Assembly (NCBI GenBank): GCA_902464035.1
Contig: CABQHT010000003.1
Coordinates: 1-64,000, forward strand
Source: an uncultured Collinsella sp.
GTDB lineage: Bacteria; Actinomycetota; Coriobacteriia; Coriobacteriales; Coriobacteriaceae
Reading direction: 5' to 3'
DNA length: 64,000 bases
The position numbers and the translations under genes were made by a program. The notes under the pieces are model-generated. The model searched no databases. It was not told where the DNA came from and saw only the letters and a list, made by a program, of their open reading frames with translations. Positions 56,411 through 63,359 of this stretch are shown here, piece by piece; positions within the stretch are counted from its first letter, which is position 1; every line of letters starts with the position of its first letter.

Positions 56411-56672
56411 TCAGAAGTATGCGGCAAAATCCCGACATGCCGACCATACCCAAAAGCGGCAACGCTTTTGCCTGCGGTTTCTTTATTCGAAAACGGTTGT
56501 GTGCTCGGGGGTTACGGAATTTGCCACATACTTCCGTTCAGCGATTCCAGAAGTGCGGGGAAAATCCGAGATCCGCCGACCAGACCCCGGTTTTGCGCTC
56601 CTGCGACCTGCGGTTTTGTTGCCAAAAACCAGGTTGTGCTCGGCGGTTTCCGATTTTCCCCGCACTTCCGGA
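56411..56672 (+). repeat. Composite stem-loop repeat R1, copy B
   Basis: Second complete copy, same orientation. Unit 1 pairs GAAGTATGCGGCAAA (56414) with TTTGCCACATACTTC (ends 56534), one mismatch. Unit 2 pairs GAAGTGCGGGGAAAATCCGA (from 56549) with its near-exact inverse (to about 56671). It lies between the rloA start and the SecB-like gene. The rest of 56287-56410 is AT-rich with no gene. Confidence 0.85.
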
Positions 56673-56729
56673 AAACAACCGCGACCATGGCATTCCCGCC
56701 ACCTAAAAGTTCAACAGTCAGCGTATGGC

Positions 56730-57182
56730 TTATTCACTTTGAAAGGGCACATCGCAATCTGCCGCCAGTTCGGCAGGAAGGACAGCGGGCAGCGTAAGCG
56801 CCCCCATAGGCGAAAGCCCAGTAACAACCATCAAATAGCTCTTCGCATGGGCATATGCCATCGAAATGGCATTTGAAAGAAGGTAGTGACGCGCCTCGTC
56901 ATCGGGAGGGTTCATTGGCATTTGCGCTGAAACCGAGATGGATACCGTAACGCCAGCGTGCATCTTCTCCTGTGCACCTTCGTCTCTGTCAAGAAGGCTG
57001 CCAATTACGCACATCTTTAGACTTGCGCGTGCATCATTACCTTTTTTCGAAAGATGGACATCTTGGTAGCTAACGTCAACTTTTAATTCCATGTTATCCG
57101 AGGGCGAATCCTCGATATGGAAATCGGAGTCAACGACGAACAAATGAACGACTTGAATCGGAGCAATAAAATCCCTACTCAT
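56730..57182 (-). CDS. SecB-like chaperone of a toxin-antitoxin-chaperone module
   Basis: A 150-residue protein with the beta-rich SecB-like pattern (ELKVDVSYQDVHLSKKGNDA, HAGVTVSISVSAQMPMNPPD) and an ending helix rich in Ala, LLSNAISMAYAHAKSYLMVV, followed by a Pro-containing strand LTLPAVLPAELA. In mycobacteria a SecB-like chaperone stabilises the HigA antitoxin in a three-gene TAC system. Here the gene follows higA with a 4-base ATGA overlap, which supports the same role. Sequence similarity alone is weak; the call rests on both fold pattern and context. Confidence 0.7.
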   Translation of the reverse strand: MSRDFIAPIQVVHLFVVDSDFHIEDSPSDNMELKVDVSYQDVHLSKKGNDARASLKMCVIGSLLDRDEGAQEKMHAGVTVSISVSAQMPMNPPDDEARHYLLSNAISMAYAHAKSYLMVVTGLSPMGALTLPAVLPAELAADCDVPFQSE

Positions 57183-57568
57183 GCCGCCAAACCTCCAGGA
57201 ATCATTTCGAACTTCGCTTGCGAGGACGGACGCTCGCTGCTAAAAGACCATTGCTTACGCAGGGATTCGCCGGGCAAGAGAAACGGGAGCTCTTTGGAAT
57301 AGCTAACGGTAACCTTAGGAACGATCCTAATACCCAAAGCAAGCTCGAACCTAGCGATCGTTTTCAGCGTCATATTGGGCTGAGAATTCAGCAGCTTCGA
57401 AAGCGACTGAAGGCTCACGCCCATACGCTTTGCCAAATCGCTTTTGCTTAAACCCAAATGCTTCATCTCGCGATGAACAATAAACTCGATATCTAGCGCG
57501 TGTTCATAAGCGCGTGTTTCGCTAGTTTCTGTCTCGGCGTAAAAATCAGATAAATCTACTTTATTCAT
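57179..57568 (-). CDS. higA: HigA-like antitoxin (XRE helix-turn-helix)
   Basis: A 129-residue antitoxin. The XRE helix-turn-helix covers about residues 30-80 (HLGLSKSDLAKRMGVSLQSL, SKLLNSQPNMTLKTIARFEL). A 40-residue C-terminal tail rich in aromatic and hydrophobic residues (FLLPGESLRKQWSFSSERP, AKFEMIPGG) could be a chaperone-addiction segment as in mycobacterial HigA1. The ATG at 57568 is chosen because GGAG lies 6 bases upstream. It follows the toxin by 33 bases and overlaps the chaperone. It likely binds the palindrome at 58034-58065. Confidence 0.85.
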   Translation of the reverse strand: MNKVDLSDFYAETETSETRAYEHALDIEFIVHREMKHLGLSKSDLAKRMGVSLQSLSKLLNSQPNMTLKTIARFELALGIRIVPKVTVSYSKELPFLLPGESLRKQWSFSSERPSSQAKFEMIPGGLAA

Positions 57569-57601
57569 TGTGTTCTCCGTTTCGAAAGCCAAGTATAAAA
57601 G

Positions 57602-58015
57602 TCAACGCTCAGATTCCAGAAGCTGACATGCTATTACGGCTAATCGCTTGGCCCGATCAATTTCCTTACTGATATTTCCCGATCCCCGATGTCCTTTAAA
57701 CCAAAACAATAGAACAATTTTGTCTACGCCCTGGCATATGGCATAAATCATCTCTCGATTTGCCCCGTCAAACCCTTTTAGTTCATAGAGGCCAATCTTA
57801 GAATCAATGCATCTTAGCTTTGAGGTCCCACTGGCAACCTTTAACCCATAATCATAGATTTTTGAAATCTGGACGATCATTTTACGAGCGGCAATTTTAC
57901 GCTTAGGGTCTGACATCATCTTCTGAAATTGAGAGTTGTCGGAAGAAGTCGTCAGCTCCCAAAACGGGCGGCCCTTGGGGTCTCTATATTCGTCAAGTTC
58001 ATATCCTTCTGCCAA
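57602..58015 (-). CDS. higB: HigB/Gp49-type RelE-family toxin
   Basis: A 137-residue protein resembling the RelE-superfamily HigB toxins (phage Gp49-like). The conserved pattern is present: IGLYELKGFDGANREMIYAI, then KIVLLFWFKGHRGSG and EIDRAKRLAVIACQLLESE. Such toxins cleave mRNA on the ribosome. The start is TTG at 58015, supported by GGAGG at 6-base spacing. It is the first gene of the toxin-antitoxin-chaperone operon, the reverse of the usual antitoxin-first order but typical of HigBA. Confidence 0.82.
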   Translation of the reverse strand: MAEGYELDEYRDPKGRPFWELTTSSDNSQFQKMMSDPKRKIAARKMIVQISKIYDYGLKVASGTSKLRCIDSKIGLYELKGFDGANREMIYAICQGVDKIVLLFWFKGHRGSGNISKEIDRAKRLAVIACQLLESER

Positions 58016-58033
58016 AGGCCACCTCCCATTTCT

Positions 58034-58065
58034 AGTTACACTTAACTTATAAGTTAAGTGTAACT
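58034..58065. promoter_or_regulatory. 32-bp perfect palindrome, HigA operator
   Basis: Bases 58034-58049 (AGTTACACTTAACTTA) and 58050-58065 are exact inverted copies with no spacer. It lies 18 bases upstream of the toxin TTG and overlaps the expected promoter. A perfect palindrome of this size in front of a toxin-antitoxin operon fits autoregulation by the helix-turn-helix antitoxin. Confidence 0.75.
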
Positions 58066-58143
58066 ATTTAAATACAAATAACAAGGCATAAACTAGACTC
58101 CGCAGCCCCAAATCGAAAAACAATCCAACCAAGTGGTGCTCAA

Positions 58144-58330
58144 TCCGGAAGTATGCGGCAAATTCTAGACATGCCGATCACACTGGATAGCGGCAACGCT
58201 TTTACCTGCGGTTTCTTTTCATGAAAAGGACGATGTGCTCGAGAGTTCCGAAATTTGCCGCATACTTCCGACGGACGATTCCGGAAGTGCGGGGAAAGTC
58301 CGAGATCGGTAGACCAGGCCCCTGTTTTAG
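58144..58330 (+). repeat. Composite stem-loop repeat R1, copy C (truncated)
   Basis: Unit 1 is complete: TCCGGAAGTATGCGGCAAA (58144-58162) pairs with the inverse ending at 58270. Unit 2 has only its left arm (from 58281, CCGGAAGTGCGGGGAAAGTC); homology to the other copies stops near 58330. The region 58331-58500 then shows only a small hairpin, AACCGCC/GGCGGTT at 58360-58377. Confidence 0.8.
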
Positions 58331-58500
58331 ATATCCTCGACAAGCCCCTTAAACGCGAAAACCGCCTTTCGGCGGTTCCCGCGGACCAAGCCGGACGTAC
58401 CGTCGCAAGGCCTCATCACAATTCACACTCTAAGGAAATGAACAGTCGCGGTCAATCTTCAGCAAAGAATCCGTTGCGAATTAGAGCCAGATAAATGAAC

Positions 58501-58591
58501 ATCAGTAAAGTTACATGCGAGCAGAAAATCACACGCAATTTCATCTTTTCTCAATTGAGATGCAAGTTTTGACAGGCCGAATCTTACATCC
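58501..58591 (+). repeat. Dispersed repeat R2, copy 2
   Basis: Second copy of the 91-base repeat, same orientation as 54075-54165, beginning ATCAGTAAAGTTACATGCGA. The inverted motif is less perfect here (ATGCAAGTTTT). It lies after R1 copy C, as copy 1 lies after R1 copy A. Confidence 0.75.
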
Positions 58592-58595
58592 AAAC

Positions 58596-58625
58596 AAAAA
58601 AGAGGGCCGACGCATCAACCCTCTT
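58596..58625 (-). terminator. Minus-strand intrinsic terminator
   Basis: On the minus strand GAGGG and CCCTC (stem 58601-58606 with 58619-58624) are followed by six T. No protein gene ends here; a small RNA from about 58780 downwards would be about 180 bases. A 64-codon frame (58584-58778) runs through the terminator and is not supported. Confidence 0.65.
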
Positions 58626-58778
58626 CAGGTGTCGCCCGAAGGCTTCCACCGCAATTGGTTTAATTCTAATCGATATCAATTGTTTGTCCACGATCGCGCC
58701 AACCAGAAGAAACCGCTCATACTCGACCATTCCATTGCGGAAATGGCGCTTAGCCAGCACGTCACACATTGCATGCAT

Positions 58779-58818
58779 GAAAAAAGGGCAACACTCTCTT
58801 GTGGAAAGCGTCGCCCTT
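58779..58818 (-). terminator. Minus-strand terminator after the Abi gene
   Basis: AAGGGC (58784-58789) pairs with GCCCTT (58813-58818), continuing with partial pairs. On the minus strand TTTTTT follows. It lies 115 bases after the Abi stop, beyond the palindrome at 58846-58892, so the palindrome would be in the Abi 3' UTR. Confidence 0.75.
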
Positions 58819-58845
58819 AAAGCTCCCTAAGAACTTTTGTATTGC

Positions 58846-58892
58846 AGGACACATGCTACACCATCTCAATGAGATGGTGTAGCATGTGTCCT
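58846..58892. repeat. 47-base perfect palindrome beside the Abi gene
   Basis: Arms of 23 bases (58846-58868, AGGACACATGCTACACCATC... and 58870-58892) are exact inverses around a single A. It lies 41 bases after the Abi stop codon. With almost no loop it suits a cruciform or dimer site more than a terminator; no T-run follows. Confidence 0.8.
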
Positions 58893-58932
58893 CGACCACC
58901 ACAAAAACATCATCTCATATGATACATGAGGC

Positions 58933-59895
58933 TCAGGCAGTCGGGTACCATACATCGATCATACCTTTGAAAAAGCTAAAAGAAGATTTTACAGGGTCAT
59001 TTTTATCGTAATACTGAGCATTGCGATACATACGGTCAATAGACTGGTGAAGTAGAACGCCCTTTGCCGCAACAACGCCAGGAGATGCAATCAGATGATG
59101 CAAGTAAAGAGTCGTCGAAATTTGCTGAATCCTGCCATTGCTCAACTTCGTTGAAAGGGTGATATCCGAATAACCGACAGCACGTAAGGCGTTTTTAACA
59201 TTTCGACTGATCTCATGAGAAGGATTTCCTCCTTTAAGGTCATCGATAATACAATTATTATGTCCGCAGGCATTACGAAGTGCTTTGACGCTTTGAAGTT
59301 GATAGTACCGAGTTTTAAGCTTTTTATCTTGATCTTTATTCGCAATAAATAAAAGAAATTGGTTAAAGGTGCCAAAAGGAATAAGCTCAACAAAAGCCCA
59401 GACCGGATAACGATAATCAGGGTAATCGGCAATTATTTGGTTTGTGTAACACCCATTTGCGCCTCGGTTGATTTCCGATTTAACCGAATTTGCTATTTGC
59501 CCATTTTTCAACTTTCGATCTTTAGAGGAGATGTATTTCTCGACAACTGAATGCCCGTCTTCTGAATGGGCTTCCAAATACCTCAGCAATTGAATTTTGG
59601 AATAGTGCTCGACATCAATTGCGATCGAAAGGAGCACTTGCCGAAATTCATAGTCGATGATTGCAAGATCGCAAAGCATTCCAAAGTCCAAGTTGATGAA
59701 GAGGCCGTCGTTCGGACCGCCCACATACTTTGGAAAACCTTTTCGAAATAGATTAATACGAAAGAAATTATTATTCGCCTCAAGATACCGTTCAGCATTA
59801 TCCTTCGAAGTGAGCTCGAATTTAATGCCCTCCGATTCAAGATGCTGAACTTGCTGAGCAGGAGTCAGCCATGGCTTGGGTCGAAATTCATCCAT
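58933..59895 (-). CDS. Abi (AbiD/AbiF-type) HEPN protein
   Basis: A 320-residue protein of the Abi_2 family (AbiD/AbiF). It starts DEFRPKPWLTPAQQVQHLES, as family members do, and has the IDYEFRQVLLSIAIDVEHYS helix. The HEPN RNase motif R-x4-H is R207-NACG-H212 in KALRNACGHNNC. Abi_2 proteins are abortive-infection effectors, probably RNases. The ATG at 59895 follows GGGAGG. It has its own promoter and terminator. A palindrome and a possible small RNA lie downstream. Confidence 0.85.
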   Translation of the reverse strand: MDEFRPKPWLTPAQQVQHLESEGIKFELTSKDNAERYLEANNNFFRINLFRKGFPKYVGGPNDGLFINLDFGMLCDLAIIDYEFRQVLLSIAIDVEHYSKIQLLRYLEAHSEDGHSVVEKYISSKDRKLKNGQIANSVKSEINRGANGCYTNQIIADYPDYRYPVWAFVELIPFGTFNQFLLFIANKDQDKKLKTRYYQLQSVKALRNACGHNNCIIDDLKGGNPSHEISRNVKNALRAVGYSDITLSTKLSNGRIQQISTTLYLHHLIASPGVVAAKGVLLHQSIDRMYRNAQYYDKNDPVKSSFSFFKGMIDVWYPTA

Positions 59896-59917
59896 GCAGC
59901 CTCCCGCATGTCTACGA

Positions 59918-59945
59918 ATTATTTAACAGCCGAATCATTGTACAA
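59918..59945 (-). promoter_or_regulatory. Candidate promoter of the Abi gene
   Basis: On the minus strand TTGTAC (59940-59945) is followed by 16 bases and AATAAT (59918-59923). The start codon is about 23 bases further on. The match is moderate. Confidence 0.4.
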
Positions 59946-60044
59946 CTTAATGATCTTGTAACTTCTATGCACTGCATGGTCCACGGCTTGCCGGGAGCAC
60001 CGAGCAAAACACATCTCCCCCACTCTTTCAGCCAGGAACCGAAC

Positions 60045-60857
60045 TCATCTAGGCCAAGAAATCCTAATTCGATTAATTGTATTGTTAACCGTTGATTGCA
60101 GAACATTATCTTGCTCGTCAAAAGTCATTGGAAAATACTGAAGGTAACGGTTACCAAGTATGTCCGAGTAGGCAATAAGGATGCGATAACCAGCTTCCAT
60201 CATCGGCTTTGTTTTGCCCTCAAAATAGATGACCAACTCACTCTCCCCACCCACCGGAAGCTGCCGAGTTTTACCCCAATCAATCTGGGGGCTCCCAGAA
60301 TGCAGCAAGTCATTTCTTCTAGCAATTCCAACCCTAACGTTAACCGCAGGTCCAGCCCCTATACTGGACACTACATAGCGATTGGCGGCATGTTTGGGCT
60401 CAGGATTAGCACCACAAGGGACAGCCGGATCGCCGTTACTAATTGAAAGGCGGTCTACGCAGTCCAAAACGCCGGATTTATATTCGTCGTCTTTGGGATC
60501 GTCTTCGGTAAATATGCTGTGAACAAGACTATTCTTCGTCAACCGAAAAGGCTTAGCAGACAAACGGGTCAGGGCAATACACGGAAGAATGCTCATCACG
60601 TCAGAATGTCTCCGGTCTTCCCTCCCAGCCCGCAGCGAGAAATACAGTACCGCAATGGCCGAAATTGAACCGACCAACGCGCCGAGCTATCCAAGTAGGC
60701 CGTTGGCATCCCATACGGGACACAGCCATTCAACTGGAGCGTCAATTGAAAATGTAAACTGGATGACTATCAGCAAAAATACAGACAGGACCGCAACACA
60801 AGCGATAAACGCTTTTATTAAATCAAATACAGAAGGCTTCCTCTTGCCCCAGCGCAT
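60045..60857 (-). pseudogene. Two-helix membrane protein split by an amber codon
   Basis: The frame starting at ATG 60857 (MRWGKRKPSVFDLIKAFIAC) has a membrane helix (AFIACVAVLSVFLLIVIQF), reaches TAG at 60687-60689 after 56 codons, and then continues in the same frame for 214 codons: GALVGSISAIAVLYFSLRAG gives a second helix, then a soluble domain to TGA at 60045. The two-helix, 270-residue layout suggests one gene interrupted by a point mutation. AAAGGAG lies upstream of the ATG. I recognise no family. A shorter protein could start at TTG 60677. Confidence 0.7.
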
Positions 60858-60997
60858 CCCAACCAAACTCCTTTCATAAAACAGGGTTATAGATAGTTAT
60901 TAATCCGTAATCAATGACCGCATAGCTCCAGCATCGAAAATTATTATTGATGCCCTCTTTAAGCTCATATTTATCTTATGAGCTTCGAATCTATGCC

Positions 60998-62446
60998 CTA
61001 AGAAAGAAAATCAGCTCTAAATCGACCCTCAGAATATTGAAAAGCCACCTTCGCTGGGAAAAAAGAATCAAAGAGAGCGGCATAGGAAAGCACGTCCTCA
61101 ACCCAATTCACTAGACTAGCGGGCAGCAGGCGGGCAGTTTCATGCCCGTTGTCAGAAATTAGAGCCATAGGGGCCCCGTCCTTGGCAAACATAACCTTTA
61201 GCACCGTATAAATTCTTGGCTGATCAGTGATTCTAAGGCGAGGGCGAAACAGATTGCTGGGATCGCTCGAATGGCTCACCCATAAAGGATCATCATCCAT
61301 TACGCGGAAGTGCTCCGAAAGACTCACGCAACATGAGGTGTTGAAATATTCCGAGATATTCTCGCCCACCTCACGAAGCTGAGAAGCATTTTCAAAACTG
61401 TTGAGGTAGTTAAGAAGCGAAAGCAAAACCACAAGGTCATCTGAGTAGCCGCTAGCATAAAACTTGTACCAGCATTGATCATACTGGATCAGTACTCGTC
61501 GTAACTTTTTATACAACGCGAGCCGTTCGTCATTTAGCTTGAACCACTCTATATCAAAGAGCTTCTTTTTGAGCTCATCTTCTTGCGATTGATAGGTTTG
61601 CTCATCACGGATGGCTTTCATAAGCTTTGCCACAATCCCAACAAGCATATCGGACATTCTAATGCCGAAACACCCTGTCGAGTCAGCTTGACGCACCCCG
61701 CTAAAACCCAACTGCTCTGCAGCGATCCTGGTTTTCTCTTCACGATCAATTACAAGCGAGTAGCTATCGACTTCATTATGCTCACTCAGATATAGCGCGA
61801 ATCCAGACAGAGCGGAATGATATTCCCACTCATAATTCTCCAGCGGATCCGCGCATTCAATGACATTCAAAAGCAGCTGACACTGATCAATTTCAGTATG
61901 CTTAAGCTCGAGATTCGTTTTGTCTAGCTCAATTCTTTTTCGAAGAAAATCCCGTAGCGCAGTCAGCAAATCATCGGGAGATCGGTATAACGACTCAACC
62001 ACTTCAATAGGCCTATATTGAACTAGTAGCTTTGCAAGAGAGTACTTTAGCGAATCGGCATTAAACCAAGGGTTATTTTGATATTGGCTGAATAACTTAT
62101 CGATTAGCCATTCAGCCTTGCTTGAAAAGGCGCAATAAACATATATGTCTTCATCAAACAAGTCGAGGAAATCGCTTATCAGGCGTGCATTGTTCGAGGA
62201 TAAAGATTTAAAACCGTATTTAAAGTGACTCTTTTTAAGAACGGTACTCTTTAACTCTTTAGCGTTTGGAGAGAGGTACTTATTTTCAAACTCAGAGTAT
62301 TTGACTGCTAGATCTTGCTCCCGGTGAACGTTCCATCCAACTATTGCAACTACAAATCCATCGTAAAATTCATCGGCAGTGATCGTCCTGAGATTTAAAA
62401 GGCGACTATGCTGACTTTCGTCATAGTAAAAAGCGTAATTAGGCAT
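60998..62446 (-). CDS. DUF3800-like protein
   Basis: A 482-residue protein beginning PNYAFYYDESQHSR, the Y-x-D-E-S start of DUF3800, a family with an RNase H-like fold. VIDREEKTR in the middle and CFGIRMSDMLVGIVAKLMKA later match the second and third family motifs. The family is common in defence islands; activity is unproven. At 482 residues it is longer than most members (200-300), owing to a C-terminal region with no recognised domain. AT-rich with codon use unlike the housekeeping genes, so probably acquired. It stands alone on the minus strand. Confidence 0.7.
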   Translation of the reverse strand: MPNYAFYYDESQHSRLLNLRTITADEFYDGFVVAIVGWNVHREQDLAVKYSEFENKYLSPNAKELKSTVLKKSHFKYGFKSLSSNNARLISDFLDLFDEDIYVYCAFSSKAEWLIDKLFSQYQNNPWFNADSLKYSLAKLLVQYRPIEVVESLYRSPDDLLTALRDFLRKRIELDKTNLELKHTEIDQCQLLLNVIECADPLENYEWEYHSALSGFALYLSEHNEVDSYSLVIDREEKTRIAAEQLGFSGVRQADSTGCFGIRMSDMLVGIVAKLMKAIRDEQTYQSQEDELKKKLFDIEWFKLNDERLALYKKLRRVLIQYDQCWYKFYASGYSDDLVVLLSLLNYLNSFENASQLREVGENISEYFNTSCCVSLSEHFRVMDDDPLWVSHSSDPSNLFRPRLRITDQPRIYTVLKVMFAKDGAPMALISDNGHETARLLPASLVNWVEDVLSYAALFDSFFPAKVAFQYSEGRFRADFLS

Positions 62447-62789
62447 CTCTGACCAATCTCCGATTCGCGAATGATCATCACAATAGAAACGAATTGCCTA
62501 CATCTTCCCAGTATCGGCAAGGCGCCAAAACTACTTGCCCAGGGCCGTCAGCTCGCAAGCCCTGGACTCCATGGCAGCAAAGTACATATGCTGAACGCCT
62601 TAAGCAATAGTACTCCCTAACACTTTTGAAGAAGACATCTGTCTAGTTGATTTCGTCAAACGGTATCGAAAAAGTCGAGCTGCCCAACGCGCTGAGCATT
62701 TGCACGCCCGAGCACGACCGAATATCGCGAGCTGGCACCTACGGTATTACAATTGGCCACTGAGGCCGACGTGGATCCCGGTGTCCTTT
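62447..62789. other. Gene-free stretch between DUF3800-like gene and IS21 relic
   Basis: No start, ribosome site or family match is convincing in any frame. A plus-strand frame around 62645-62760 reads GIEKVELPNALSICTPEHD and is open for about 35 codons; it may be a remnant of a lost gene. Confidence 0.4.
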
Positions 62790-63066
62790 CATTGCTAGCA
62801 AGCCACACCGAAACGCTGCCGCATGTTGACCCCGTCCATATAAACCCCGGCGCCGAGCCAAGGGCGCCAGAAACAGCAGCGCGTAGGCCGCCTCCTCGGG
62901 CATCCCCTCGACGTCCTCCCAGGAGATGCCCCGCCCCCCTCGCGGCCTCCAGCACGTCTTGGACGCTGTGCTTCGAGACGTGGGCGGTACGGGCGATCGC
63001 GTTCTGCGACAGCCCGTTCACCGACCTCAGCCTCAGGACCTCCCTGGCCCTGATCCTTCTCGCCAT
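62790..63066 (-). pseudogene. IS21-family transposase (IstA) N-terminal relic
   Basis: From ATG 63066 with GAGGAGG upstream, the frame reads MARRIRAREVLRLRSVNGLS followed by QNAIARTAHVSKHSVQDVLE, the helix-turn-helix start of IstA. Within a G-rich stretch near 62930 a frameshift moves the match to ISWEDVEGMPEEAAYALLF. Homology is lost soon after. The remaining 380 or more residues and istB are absent. TGTGAATCAGCATCACC on the minus strand near 63190 could be the element's left end. From 63067 to 63359 I see nothing else. Confidence 0.65.
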
Positions 63067-63359
63067 GTGGAACCTCCTCGTTCTCTGGACTGCATGGCAG
63101 CCCGAGCGTAACGGGGATGCGCGGGAGGACGTTTAATGGCGGTGCCAAATGGCAATAATTGTCCGGGTGGGCGGTGATGCTGATTCACAATATAGGTGGT
63201 GTCGAAAGGGCCTAGGGCTCGCCCCTCCCCAACATCCCCCCAGAAAGTTCGCTGATGTTGACTGGGGTTCCCGTAAAATAAACCGCAACAAAATATGTGC
63301 GGAGTGCTGGCCTGGAGCTGCCTTCGGACCCTATTGGCTGCTTACCGAGAGGCTCCGCT

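Noticed and set aside
53537..58330. CRISPR array from the repeated R1 hairpins.
   Set aside because: Only three copies, kilobases apart, with internal homology and no regular spacers or cas genes.
58584..58778. Minus-strand frame of 64 codons between Abi and R2.
   Set aside because: It runs through an intrinsic terminator and has no ribosome site; a non-coding RNA is more likely.
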